DNA from: Wukongibacter sp050859025
GTDB taxonomy: Bacteria; Bacillota; Clostridia; Peptostreptococcales; Caminicellaceae
Assembly: GCF_050859025.1 (NCBI RefSeq)
Contig: NZ_CP138200.1
Coordinates: forward strand, 5,642,001 to 5,706,000
Reading direction: 5' to 3'
Length of the DNA stretch: 64,000 nt
Part shown: positions 24,634-33,271 of the stretch, in pieces
Position numbering within the stretch: position 1 is the first letter of the stretch
Layout: every line of letters starts with the position of its first letter
Position numbers and translations under genes: made by a program
The notes under the pieces: model-generated
Told to the model about the DNA's origin: nothing
Seen by the model: the letters and a program-made list of their open reading frames with translations, nothing else
Databases searched by the model: none

Positions 24634-27072
24634 TTATCTCTTATTAAATACTAATTTTCCATCTTCCACATCTACCATTATATCATCTTCTTTTGATATT
24701 TTGCCCATTAATATTTCCTCTGATAGTTTATCTTCTATCATCTTTGTGATTACCCTCTTCAGAGGCCTTGCACCATATTCAGCATCATATCCCTGATCGG
24801 CTAGATACTCCTTAGCCGCATCTGAAATATTTATTGATATGTTTAATTCTCCAAGTCTTTTTGTAAGCTCTCCAATCATTAGATCAACAATTTCTCCAAT
24901 ATGCTCCTTCTCTAGTTTATGGAATACTATTATATCATCGATTCGATTTAAAAACTCTGGTCTAAACTGTCTTCTAAGTTCATCCATTACGCTTTCTTTC
25001 ATCTTTTCGTATTCATTCTTCTTTGTATCCTCATCTACCCCTGCAAACCCTAGGGATTTTTGTTTTTTGATCGTATTTACTCCTACATTTGATGTCATTA
25101 CTATAACCGTATTCTTAAAGTCTACCGTTCTTCCCTTTGCATCTGTTAATCTACCATCGTCAAGCATCTGTAATAGGATGTTGAAAACATCTGGATGTGC
25201 TTTTTCTATCTCATCAAATAGTATTACAGAATATGGCTTTCTTCTAATCTTTTCAGTAAGCTGACCACCCTCATCATATCCAACATATCCTGGAGGCGAT
25301 CCAACTAGCTTCGCAACTGAATGCTTTTCCATATATTCTGACATATCTACTCTAATCATTGCATCCTCGTCACCAAACATGGCATCGGCCAAGGCCTTTG
25401 TGAGTTCAGTCTTTCCTACACCAGTCGGTCCTAAGAATATAAATGAACCTATAGGTCTTTTAGGATCCTTTAGACCAACCCTTGCTCTTCTTATAGCTCT
25501 AGATACAGATTCAACGGCCTCCTCTTGGCCTATAACTCTTTCGTGTAGTAGCTTTTCCATATTAAGAAGTCTCTCGGATTCTTCCTCAGCCATTTTATTT
25601 ACAGGAATTCCAGTCCAAGTTGAAACAATACCTGCTATTTCTTCTTCTCCAACGGTAGCATTTTGGTTTATATTGGCCTTCCAGTTTTCTTTTCTATCCT
25701 CAAGTTCATCTAAAATTTTCTTTTCCTCATCTCTAAATCTTGCGGCTTCCTCGTAGTTTTGACTGCTTACAGCCTCTTCTTTTTCTTTCTTAATTTTTTC
25801 TAATTTAGATTCTAAGTCTTTAAGATCCTCTGGCTGAGTAGCATTCATAAGCCTTACCTTTGAAGCTGCCTCATCTATTAGGTCAACAGCCTTATCAGGT
25901 AAGAATCTATCGGTAATATATCTATGGGAAAGCTCAGCCGCTGCCTTCAAGGCCTCATCGGTGATTTTCACCTTATGATGGGCTTCATATCTATCTCTTA
26001 GTCCCTTTAAAATTTCTATTGTATCCTCAACTGTAGGTTCTTCCACCATAATAGGCTGAAATCTTCTTTCTAATGCCGAATCCTTTTCGACGTGTTTTTT
26101 GTATTCATCAAGGGTAGTTGCTCCTATAGCTTGTATTTCTCCTCTGGCTAATGCAGGCTTTAATATGTTTGAAGCATCAATGGCTCCTTCTGCTCCACCA
26201 GCACCTATTATCGTATGCATCTCATCAATAAATAATATTACATCTCCAGCTTCCTTAAGCTCTTCTAATGCCTTTGTAAGTCTTTCTTCAAATTCACCTC
26301 TATATTTTGCTCCTGCAAGCATTGAAGCTAATGCAAGGGTTATTACCCTTTTATCCCTCAATATTTCAGGTATATTTCCCTCAAGAATCTTTTGAGCCAA
26401 TCCTTCTGCTATAGCTGTCTTTCCTACTCCAGGCTCTCCTATGAGACAAGGATTATTTTTTGTTCTTCTACTTAGCACCTGTATAACTCTTTCTATCTCC
26501 TTTTCCCTACCTATAACGGGATCAAGCTTCTTTTCCTTAGCCATAACAGTTAGGTCCTTACCATATTTGTCTAGGGTAGGTGTTTTTTTAGATCTGGCTT
26601 CTACTTTACCCATTTTCGGTCCTTGTGAACCGCTAGTATCTCCTAATAATCTTAGTACCTCTCCATAAACCTTATTAATATCTACACCCATATTCATTAG
26701 CACCTTCGCAGCTACCCCTTCACCTTCTCTTACTAGGGCAAGTAACAGGTGTTCAGTTCCTATATAATTATGATTAAGTCTCCTAGCTTCTTCAAAGCTA
26801 AGCTCAAATACAGTTTTTGTCCTTGGTGTAATTCCTTGAACATTAGTTTCCTCATTGCCTATCCCAACTACTGCTACTATCTTTTCCCTAAGATCATCGG
26901 ATTTAATTCCTAGGTTCATTAATGCTTTTGCTGCAATGCCTTGACCTTCGTCTAAAAGTCCTAACAAAATATGCTCAGTTCCTATATAATTATGCTTTAA
27001 AAGTTTAGCTTCCTTCTGAGCTAATCCGATAGCTTTTTGGGCTCTTTCTGTAAATTTATCAAACATAAACAT
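24634..27072 (-). CDS. clpC: AAA+ protease ATPase ClpC
   Basis: 812 residues. Two N-terminal Clp repeats (FTERAQKAI, then GTEHILLGL and GTEHLLLAL) bind adaptors and phospho-arginine. AAA module 1 has Walker A GEPGVGKTA, a UVR/middle domain follows (YEEAARFRDEEKK), and AAA module 2 has GPTGVGKTELT and an arginine-finger region. It unfolds proteins for ClpP and is last in the ctsR-mcsA-mcsB-clpC unit. ATG 27072 has GGGAGG 8 bp upstream, which favours it over the ATG two codons later. Confidence 0.97.
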   Translation of the reverse strand: MFMFDKFTERAQKAIGLAQKEAKLLKHNYIGTEHILLGLLDEGQGIAAKALMNLGIKSDDLREKIVAVVGIGNEETNVQGITPRTKTVFELSFEEARRLNHNYIGTEHLLLALVREGEGVAAKVLMNMGVDINKVYGEVLRLLGDTSGSQGPKMGKVEARSKKTPTLDKYGKDLTVMAKEKKLDPVIGREKEIERVIQVLSRRTKNNPCLIGEPGVGKTAIAEGLAQKILEGNIPEILRDKRVITLALASMLAGAKYRGEFEERLTKALEELKEAGDVILFIDEMHTIIGAGGAEGAIDASNILKPALARGEIQAIGATTLDEYKKHVEKDSALERRFQPIMVEEPTVEDTIEILKGLRDRYEAHHKVKITDEALKAAAELSHRYITDRFLPDKAVDLIDEAASKVRLMNATQPEDLKDLESKLEKIKKEKEEAVSSQNYEEAARFRDEEKKILDELEDRKENWKANINQNATVGEEEIAGIVSTWTGIPVNKMAEEESERLLNMEKLLHERVIGQEEAVESVSRAIRRARVGLKDPKRPIGSFIFLGPTGVGKTELTKALADAMFGDEDAMIRVDMSEYMEKHSVAKLVGSPPGYVGYDEGGQLTEKIRRKPYSVILFDEIEKAHPDVFNILLQMLDDGRLTDAKGRTVDFKNTVIVMTSNVGVNTIKKQKSLGFAGVDEDTKKNEYEKMKESVMDELRRQFRPEFLNRIDDIIVFHKLEKEHIGEIVDLMIGELTKRLGELNISINISDAAKEYLADQGYDAEYGARPLKRVITKMIEDKLSEEILMGKISKEDDIMVDVEDGKLVFNKR

Positions 27073-27099
27073 GAATATAACCTCCCTTATCTAAAAAAA

Positions 27100-28140
27100 T
27101 TATTTATCCTTCAAACGTTCCCTAATAAGGTTAGCACGCTCTATATCTCTTTCTTTTGCATTTAGATTCTTACCCTTAATCTTTTGCAATATTCCTGCTT
27201 GTATATCTACCATAAGAGTATTTATAGTCTTGACATCGATATCTTCGATTATACCTAAGTCAGCTCCTAATCTAACATCTGAAATGAGCTTTAACGCTTC
27301 CTTTGAACTCATTATTCTAGCATTGCTTAATATACCGTATGACCTACATATCCTATCTTCCAGCTTGACTTTATTATTAACCATCAAGGTTGCCCTTGCA
27401 TCATTTTCCTTATTAGCTATTTGCTTTGTAACCTCAGCAAGGGTCTTAATTATCTCTCCCTCGGTTCTTCCTAGTGTAACCTGATTTGATATCTGAAATA
27501 TATTTCCCTCAGATTCACTTCCCTCACCGTACAATCCTCTTACGGTAAAGCCTATTTGATTTACAGCTTGAAGTATCCTATTCATGTATCCCGTCATTGT
27601 AAGTGCTGGTAGATGAACCATTACCGATGCTCTTATCCCAGTCCCTACGTTTGTTGGACAAGAGGATAGGTATCCAACATTTTCATCAAAGGCATACTTA
27701 ACATTTTCTTCAATAATATCATCTATTTTATTAGCTAAATCCCATGCCTGACTAAGTTGAAATCCCGGTAAGAGACATTGAATCCTGATATGATCCTCTT
27801 CATTTATCATGATACTTACTGACTGATCTGAGTTCATCATAACTGCACTTTTATTTGATTTTTCTACTAGATTGGGACTTATTAAATGCTTTTCTATGAA
27901 TACCTGCTTATCACTGTTTGATATCTCACTAAGTGCAATTAGCTTAAATTCATCCTTAAGAGTCGTATTACTCTCTAAAATTGAATCATTTACTGTTCTA
28001 ATTACCTCTTTACTTTTTTCAGGTGTTAATGCAACGGGAAATGGAAATTCTTCTAAATTTCTTGCAAGTCTTATTCTGCTACTAATGACTATATCATTCT
28101 GTGGTCCTTCTCCATCTATCCATTTAGCCATATCACTCAC
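27100..28140 (-). CDS. mcsB: Protein arginine kinase McsB
   Basis: 346 residues of the phosphagen-kinase fold. Conserved nucleotide-binding arginines are in SSRIRLARNLEEFPFP and in TGIRASVMVHLPAL, and CPTNVGTG is the catalytic-loop segment equivalent to the Cys loop of creatine kinase. McsB phosphorylates arginines on proteins, including CtsR, marking them for ClpC. It starts 5 bp after mcsA. Confidence 0.96.
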   Translation of the reverse strand: MSDMAKWIDGEGPQNDIVISSRIRLARNLEEFPFPVALTPEKSKEVIRTVNDSILESNTTLKDEFKLIALSEISNSDKQVFIEKHLISPNLVEKSNKSAVMMNSDQSVSIMINEEDHIRIQCLLPGFQLSQAWDLANKIDDIIEENVKYAFDENVGYLSSCPTNVGTGIRASVMVHLPALTMTGYMNRILQAVNQIGFTVRGLYGEGSESEGNIFQISNQVTLGRTEGEIIKTLAEVTKQIANKENDARATLMVNNKVKLEDRICRSYGILSNARIMSSKEALKLISDVRLGADLGIIEDIDVKTINTLMVDIQAGILQKIKGKNLNAKERDIERANLIRERLKDK

Positions 28141-28144
28141 TCCC

Positions 28145-28657
28145 CTATTTATTAGTTTCTAAATCCTTTTCAAGAAGTTTAATTTTATCCCTTAGTTCTG
28201 CAGCACTTTCAAACTCTTCTCTTTCAATAGCCTTCCTTAACTCCTTTTTCATAGCCATTATTTCTCTCTTTATTCTAATCCTATTGCCTGATTTTTTAGG
28301 AACCTTTCCTGTATGCTGTTGGCTTCCATGTACACTTTTTATTAGGGGCATAAGCTTCTCGTTAAAGGTATTATAACAATCTGAACAACCCAATCTTCCT
28401 AGCTGCTTAAACTTACCATAGCTCATTCCGCATTTACTACAGGTTGTAGTCTTTATATAATCTACTTTTATCGGAGAGCTTTGAACAGAGTCTAATAATC
28501 CCGTAAGAAAATTATTTATTGTAAATGGATTTTCAAAGCTCATATCCTGAGTCTTTCTGGCACATTCTTCACATAAATGGAGTTCTGTCTTTTTATTATT
28601 TTGGATTTTTGTTACATGAACTGTAGCTTTGTTTTGATTACATTTTTCACAAATCAT
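28145..28657 (-). CDS. mcsA: McsB activator McsA
   Basis: 170 residues. CxxC pairs (CEKCNQN, CEECARK, CSKCGMSY, CSDCYN) bind zinc, and a C-terminal UVR motif (LRKAIEREEFESAAELRDKI) contacts the partners. McsA activates the McsB kinase. ATG 28657 has GAGGAGGGATAAT upstream; the longest frame adds five residues. The gap before it (28658-28976) is occupied by two palindromic repeats, so ctsR and mcsA are 319 bp apart, far more than usual in this operon. Confidence 0.94.
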   Translation of the reverse strand: MICEKCNQNKATVHVTKIQNNKKTELHLCEECARKTQDMSFENPFTINNFLTGLLDSVQSSPIKVDYIKTTTCSKCGMSYGKFKQLGRLGCSDCYNTFNEKLMPLIKSVHGSQQHTGKVPKKSGNRIRIKREIMAMKKELRKAIEREEFESAAELRDKIKLLEKDLETNK

Positions 28658-28720
28658 ATTATCCCTCCTCATTATTTACCGAAGCAAATTCCATGATTAT
28701 CATATGCGAAGCCTTGATGC

Positions 28721-28825
28721 TATAGATAACCAACGTCAAGGTTTAAAATATTCATCTAAAAAAATGTTGAAACGTTCATTATTTTTCGATAAATATTTTT
28801 AGTTTTAAGGTTGGATATCTCTATA
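28721..28825. repeat. Palindromic repeat family C, copy C3 (inverted)
   Basis: About 105 bp, TATAGATAACCAACGTCAAG to TTGGATATCTCTATA. It is a good long hairpin. Its last TATA is the first TATA of the A6 copy. Confidence 0.8.
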
Positions 28826-28925
28826 GGGATTCAAGTAGAGACTTTAATTTATACATGTCCAAAACTCTTAGAAACGCTGAGTATTTGTACATGTATAAAT
28901 TAAGTTCTACTATTTGAACCCTATA
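28822..28925. repeat. Palindromic repeat family A, copy A6
   Basis: 104 bp abutting C3 and sharing one TATA with it. The inner arms are CTTTAATTTATACATGT and inverse. Together with C3 it forms two successive hairpins within the ctsR-mcsA message. Confidence 0.85.
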
Positions 28926-28976
28926 TATATAATTTAAAAAATCTCAGAGCTATACCATATTTATTATGCAATTTCC

Positions 28977-29432
28977 TTATCTGAGAAGTGAAGCAAGCAT
29001 TGATTTTAGGATACTTGCCCTTACATTATTTTTTATTTCAGAATCAATATCTATAGCTCTATTGTTTACAGCAGCTAACATTATTCTAGCCTCTCTCTCC
29101 TTAATAATACCCCGCTCTAGGAAGAAATTAACTAGAGATACGGCTTTTGTCATATTTATACTATCACCAATTTGACCTATTATATTGTATATAAGCTGGG
29201 TATCGTCAATTTTAAGTCTGATAATTCTTATGTGTCCTCCTCCACCTCTTTTACTTTCAACTGCATATCCCTTTTCTACTGAAAATCTCGTTGTTAGTAC
29301 ATAATTTATTTGGGATGGGGCACATTTAAATTCATTGGCTAATTCATTTCTTTTAATTTCAATAATCTGACCATCTGCATCCTTTATAAGCTCCTTTAAG
29401 AAAGCTTCAATCAAGTCACTCAGTCTAGCCAT
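28977..29432 (-). CDS. ctsR: Heat-shock repressor CtsR
   Basis: 151 residues. The N-terminal winged helix-turn-helix includes LANEFKCAPSQINYVLTTRF, and the glycine-rich wing (KRGGGGHIRIIRL) contacts DNA and senses temperature. The C-terminal helical domain is complete. It represses its own operon and other clp genes until McsB or heat inactivates it. A matching operator lies 22 bp upstream of the start. Confidence 0.96.
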   Translation of the reverse strand: MARLSDLIEAFLKELIKDADGQIIEIKRNELANEFKCAPSQINYVLTTRFSVEKGYAVESKRGGGGHIRIIRLKIDDTQLIYNIIGQIGDSINMTKAVSLVNFFLERGIIKEREARIMLAAVNNRAIDIDSEIKNNVRASILKSMLASLLR

Positions 29433-29453
29433 AACATCACCCTTGTCTTTTAC

Positions 29454-29470
29454 TTTGACTTTCTTTGACC
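29454..29470 (-). promoter_or_regulatory. CtsR operator
   Basis: On the minus strand GGTCAAA-GAA-AGTCAAA is the direct heptad repeat with 3-bp spacing recognised by CtsR. It lies between a weak promoter (TTGTAA, 17 bp, TATCAT) and the ctsR start, indicating autoregulation. The rest of 29471-29707 is AT-rich with nothing else recognised. Confidence 0.9.
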
Positions 29471-29707
29471 TTTATTTGATGATAATTCATTCTATATAAT
29501 TTTACAAGTTTTATTTTTTATTATTTACATCTAAATTATTCTAATATTTATCATTAATATATGTTTTCATACTATTTCAAACTTTTTCTTTAAATATCTT
29601 CTAGTATCTTTTATTTTCAATTTTATTTTTAACAAAATATGTAGATTAAGGGTTTTTCATACTCACCTTCAATACCTCAATTTAATAAAATTTAGTGTAG
29701 CTTTGAT

Positions 29708-29776
29708 TTAAAATGTAGATTTATAAGTTAGTTATAGAGAGTTCCAAGTAAATCTTAATTTATACAGATCAAAAAA
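29708..29776. repeat. Half of a B element joined to half of an A element
   Basis: AAAATGTAGATTTATAAGTT (the B right end) runs into TATAGAGAGTTCCAAGTAAA (the A left half), sharing TATA. The A half stops where the pflA terminator begins. Confidence 0.55.
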
Positions 29777-29811
29777 TAAGGGTTTACGCTTTATGAGCGT
29801 AGACCCTTATT
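29775..29811 (-). terminator. pflA terminator
   Basis: AATAAGGGTCTACGCT pairs with AGCGTAAACCCTTATT (one mismatch) and is followed by TTTTTT on the minus strand, 23 bp after the pflA stop. Confidence 0.88.
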
Positions 29812-29833
29812 CCCTTAAAATCACTATTTCTAC

Positions 29834-30541
29834 CTAAGCAGACAACAATCTTTTTTCAATCTCCTTTAGTCGATCTTTACACATCGGATTTATCCCTTGT
29901 AATTTATAGTTTATATTCATTAGTTCATACTTTGGCACTCCTAATGTGTGATATGGAAGCAGCTCAACTCTATCTACATTTTTAAACCGATTTATTATCA
30001 TCTTTAGCTCTTTTATATGGTTCTCGCTATCCGTAACTCCTGGCACAATCACATGTCTTATCCATGTTTTTGTGTTAGATTTTTTTAGCTCATTAGCAAA
30101 ATCCCACAGCTCTTCGATATTTCCTCCTGTTAATTCCTCATATCCTGCCCTATCCACATGCTTAATATCAAGAATCACTAAATCCGTATATTTTAAAATC
30201 TCTTCATACTGTCCTTTTCCGAATCCTGCCGTATCTATGGCTGTATGAAGTCCATGTTTTTTACAAAGCTTTAGAAAAGCTATCAAGAATTCAGGCTGCA
30301 TGAGGGGATCTCCCCCAGAACAGGTGACTCCCCCTCCTGAGCTTTTAAAATAGGTATTGAATCTCAAAGCCCTTTGTAAAAGACTCTCTGCCGTAACCTT
30401 TTTTCCTTCCTTTAAATTCCATGTATCTGGATTATGACAATATCCACACCTTATCCTACACCCCTGAAAAAATACTACAAATCTTATACCAGGTCCATCC
30501 ATAAGTCCCATAGTTTCAATAGAATGAATTCTTCCTATCAT
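29834..30541 (-). CDS. pflA: Pyruvate formate-lyase activating enzyme
   Basis: 235 residues. The radical-SAM CxxxCxxC motif is CRIRCGYC, with GGGVTCSGGDPLMQ for SAM binding. It abstracts hydrogen from the PflB glycine to form the stable radical. ATG 30541 has AAAGGGATGG upstream; the longest frame adds eight residues. It lies downstream of pflB, separated by the D2 repeat, in the usual pflB-pflA order. Confidence 0.95.
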   Translation of the reverse strand: MIGRIHSIETMGLMDGPGIRFVVFFQGCRIRCGYCHNPDTWNLKEGKKVTAESLLQRALRFNTYFKSSGGGVTCSGGDPLMQPEFLIAFLKLCKKHGLHTAIDTAGFGKGQYEEILKYTDLVILDIKHVDRAGYEELTGGNIEELWDFANELKKSNTKTWIRHVIVPGVTDSENHIKELKMIINRFKNVDRVELLPYHTLGVPKYELMNINYKLQGINPMCKDRLKEIEKRLLSA

Positions 30542-30582
30542 ATTACCATCCCTTTCTATAGACAACTAACAATAGAATAAAA

Positions 30583-30695
30583 CTTAAGGTATTTTGATAT
30601 TTTATTTGAGTGATTTCAATGAATCTGTTTTTTCATTCAGAACATACAAAAGAAACAGATTCATTGCATGAGGGAAAAGAAAATATCAAAATCCC
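30583..30695. repeat. Palindromic repeat family D, copy D2
   Basis: About 110 bp matching 4987-5097: TGATTTCAATGAATCTGTTTT and GAAACAGATTCATTGCATGA are shared. It forms a long hairpin between the pflB stop and pflA and is presumably in the pflB-pflA transcript. Confidence 0.8.
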
Positions 30696-30731
30696 GGCTC
30701 ACAGAAATTATTGCAGTTTAAAATCAGTTAT

Positions 30732-32960
30732 CTATACAGACTCATGAAAGGTTCTTTTTATAACTTCAAGCTGTTGTTCTCTTGTAAGTCTGTTAAAATT
30801 AACTGCATAGCCTGAAACCCTTATGGTTAATGTAGGATATTTTTCTGGATGCTTCATAGCATCAATCAATACTTCTCTATTCATAACATTTACATTCAAG
30901 TGATGGGCTCCCTGTGCAAAATATCCATCTAAAATGGCAACTAAGTTGATTATTCTAGATTCTTCGTCCTTTCCTAGAGCCTCAGGCACAATAGAAAATG
31001 TATTTGAAACCCCATCCTCACAAACCGAACGATATGGTATCTTAGCAACGGAGTTTAGAGCAGCTAGTGCTCCATTTGTATCTCTTCCATGCATAGGATT
31101 GGCACCAGGTGAAAATGCCTCTCCTTGCTTTCTTCCATCAGGGGTTGCCCCAGTTTTCTTACCATATACAACATTTGAGGTGATAGTTAGTACCGATAAA
31201 GTGTGATGAGCGTCCCTGTATGTTTTATGTTTTCTCAATTCATTAATAAACTTTCTTACAATTAGAACTGCTATATCATCAGCCCTATCGTCATCATTTC
31301 CGTATTTTGGGAAATCTCCTTCTATGTCAAAGTCTATCGCTATACCATTTTCTCTAACTGGCTTAATTCTAGAGTATTTAATTGCACTTAATGAATCACA
31401 TGCTACAGATAATCCTGCCACTCCAAAAGCCATAGTTCTATCAACCTCAGTATCATGAAGGGCCATAAGTGATGCCTCATAGGCATATTTATCATGCATA
31501 TAATGTATTATGTTCATAGCATTTACATAAAGCTCTGCAACATACTCTAAAACTTTAAAATAGTTCTCCTTTACTTTGTCGTAGTTAAGTTCATCATCTT
31601 TAATCCTCTCAATGCCTGGTACTACTAATACTCCTGCTTTTTCATCTATACCTCCGTTTATGGCATAGAGAAGAGCCTTGGCGAGATTACATCTTGCTCC
31701 AAAAAACTGCATCTGTTTACCTATTCCCATAGCCGAAACACAACATGCTATCCCATAATCATCTCCATAAACTGGTCTCATAATATCATCATTTTCATAT
31801 TGAACAGAATCACTTATTATGGATGTTTTACTGCAATATCTTTTAAAGGCTTCGGTAAGTTTTTCAGACCATAAAACAGTCATGTTCGGCTCTGGAGCCG
31901 GCCCCAAATTAGTTAAGGTATGTAGAAACCTAAATGAAGTCTTAGTTACAAGGGCCCTTCCATTTATGGTCATTCCACCTATAGCTTCAGTAATCCAATT
32001 AGGGTCCCCTGCAAACAATTCATTATATTCTGGGGTCCTTAAGTGTCTTGCCATTCTAAGCTTTATTACAAATTGGTCTATTATCTCTTGTGCATCTTTC
32101 TCTGTCAATTTTCCATTTCTCAGATCTCTTTCTATATATATGTCTATAAAAGTACTTGTTCTTCCAAGTGACATTGCCGCCCCATTGTTTTCCTTAATTC
32201 CTGCCAGATATCCAAAATACAAAAACTGAACAGCCTCCTTTGCATTTTCAGCAGGCTTGGAAATATCAAAACCATAGGACTCAGCCATTTCTTTGATTTC
32301 CATAAGTACTCTTATTTGATTAGCTACCTCTTCTCTTATTCTCGTCAGATTCTCATCCATAGGGCCTGTTAAGCTATTAAAATCCTTCCTTTTTTCCTCT
32401 AATAGGAAGTTTACCCCATATAGAGGTATCCTTCTATAGTCACCTATTATTCTCCCTCTTCCATAAGCATCGGGTAAACCTGTTAAAAGTCCAGTACTCC
32501 TAGCTTTTTTCATTTCTTTTGTATATACATCAAACACACCCTGATTATGGGTTTTTCTATATTTTTTAAATATCTCCTCCACTTTTTCATCCAATTTATA
32601 ATCATATGATTTGAGTGCGGATTCTACCATTCTTATACCACCATAGGGATTAATCATTCTTTTTAAAGGTTCATCTGTCTGTAAACCCAATATAACTTCA
32701 TTTTCCTTATCTATATATCCTGGCTTGAAATTGGATATACCAGAAATATTTGTTTCATCAATATCAAGTACTCCATTTTCTAACTCCTTTGAAAGCAGCT
32801 CCTTACACCTATTCCATACCTTTTTTGTTCTATTAGTTATTCCTTCTAAGAAACCTTCATCACCTTCGTAAAGTGTATAATTTTTAATTATAAAATCCCT
32901 TACATTTACTTCTTTTGTCCAGCTACCCTCATTAAATTCTAGCCATTCCTTTCTAAACAT
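30732..32960 (-). CDS. pflB: Pyruvate formate-lyase
   Basis: 742 residues from ATG 32960. The adjacent active-site cysteines are C406-C407 (GIACCVSAMG), and the glycyl-radical site is G717 (TIRVSGYAVNF). It converts pyruvate and CoA to acetyl-CoA and formate under anaerobic conditions. The longest frame extends 56 codons upstream, but that stretch is the translated riboswitch. ATG 32960 is preceded by GAGGAGG at normal spacing and gives the family-typical MFRKEWLEF start. Control is by the ZTP riboswitch at 33005-33108. Confidence 0.97.
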   Translation of the reverse strand: MFRKEWLEFNEGSWTKEVNVRDFIIKNYTLYEGDEGFLEGITNRTKKVWNRCKELLSKELENGVLDIDETNISGISNFKPGYIDKENEVILGLQTDEPLKRMINPYGGIRMVESALKSYDYKLDEKVEEIFKKYRKTHNQGVFDVYTKEMKKARSTGLLTGLPDAYGRGRIIGDYRRIPLYGVNFLLEEKRKDFNSLTGPMDENLTRIREEVANQIRVLMEIKEMAESYGFDISKPAENAKEAVQFLYFGYLAGIKENNGAAMSLGRTSTFIDIYIERDLRNGKLTEKDAQEIIDQFVIKLRMARHLRTPEYNELFAGDPNWITEAIGGMTINGRALVTKTSFRFLHTLTNLGPAPEPNMTVLWSEKLTEAFKRYCSKTSIISDSVQYENDDIMRPVYGDDYGIACCVSAMGIGKQMQFFGARCNLAKALLYAINGGIDEKAGVLVVPGIERIKDDELNYDKVKENYFKVLEYVAELYVNAMNIIHYMHDKYAYEASLMALHDTEVDRTMAFGVAGLSVACDSLSAIKYSRIKPVRENGIAIDFDIEGDFPKYGNDDDRADDIAVLIVRKFINELRKHKTYRDAHHTLSVLTITSNVVYGKKTGATPDGRKQGEAFSPGANPMHGRDTNGALAALNSVAKIPYRSVCEDGVSNTFSIVPEALGKDEESRIINLVAILDGYFAQGAHHLNVNVMNREVLIDAMKHPEKYPTLTIRVSGYAVNFNRLTREQQLEVIKRTFHESV

Positions 32961-33004
32961 AAAAAAACCTCCTCGACTTATAATTACAAAGTCCAAAGGT
33001 CCTC

Positions 33005-33108
33005 CAAAAAATAAGCCGACCGCCTGGACTTGTCGCCCAGGCGGTCGGCTTATCTTCAAATCACACTCCATGTGGTTAATTCCACTTCCGCCAGTCATGT
33101 GATTGGTT
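33005..33108 (-). promoter_or_regulatory. ZTP (pfl motif) riboswitch with terminator, controlling pflB
   Basis: On the minus strand P1 is ATCACA / TGTGAT, enclosing ACTGGCGG and the P2 hairpin GTGG-AATTAA-CCAC followed by ATGGAG. After a short linker comes the conserved CCGCCTGGGC within a long GC-rich hairpin (33013-33051, AAGCCGACCGCCTGG and inverse). That hairpin ends in TTATTTTTT, so the P3 strand is also the terminator. ZTP binding should favour the pseudoknot and allow transcription. The pfl motif was named for its place before pfl genes. Confidence 0.93.
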
Positions 33109-33143
33109 TCAAATGAATATATTATCATCTTATTTGCATTATT

Positions 33144-33172
33144 ATAATATCAGTTTACAAACATTTTGTCAA
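33144..33172 (-). promoter_or_regulatory. pflB promoter
   Basis: TTGACA (33167-33172), 17-bp spacer, TATTAT (33144-33149) on the minus strand, about 40 bp upstream of the aptamer. Confidence 0.75.
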
Positions 33173-33196
33173 TATTCCACCTATAAAATTCGTATT

Positions 33197-33268
33197 TAAC
33201 CCGAATTATTTATGGAAAGTTTGAAAGGGTGCAGCTGAGTTTCGAATTTTCCATGAATAATCTAGGTT
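33197..33268. repeat. Long imperfect hairpin after proA
   Basis: AACCCGAATTATTTATGGAAA pairs with TTTTCCATGAATAATCTAGGTT across a loop containing AGGGTGCAGCTGAG. There is no T-run. No second copy was noticed. It may be an element of its own type or a protective 3' structure. Confidence 0.5.
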
Positions 33269-33271
33269 TAA

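Noticed and set aside
32961..33128. 56-codon N-terminal extension of PflB
   Set aside because: It translates the ZTP riboswitch and its terminator. ATG 32960 has the ribosome-binding site and the family start.
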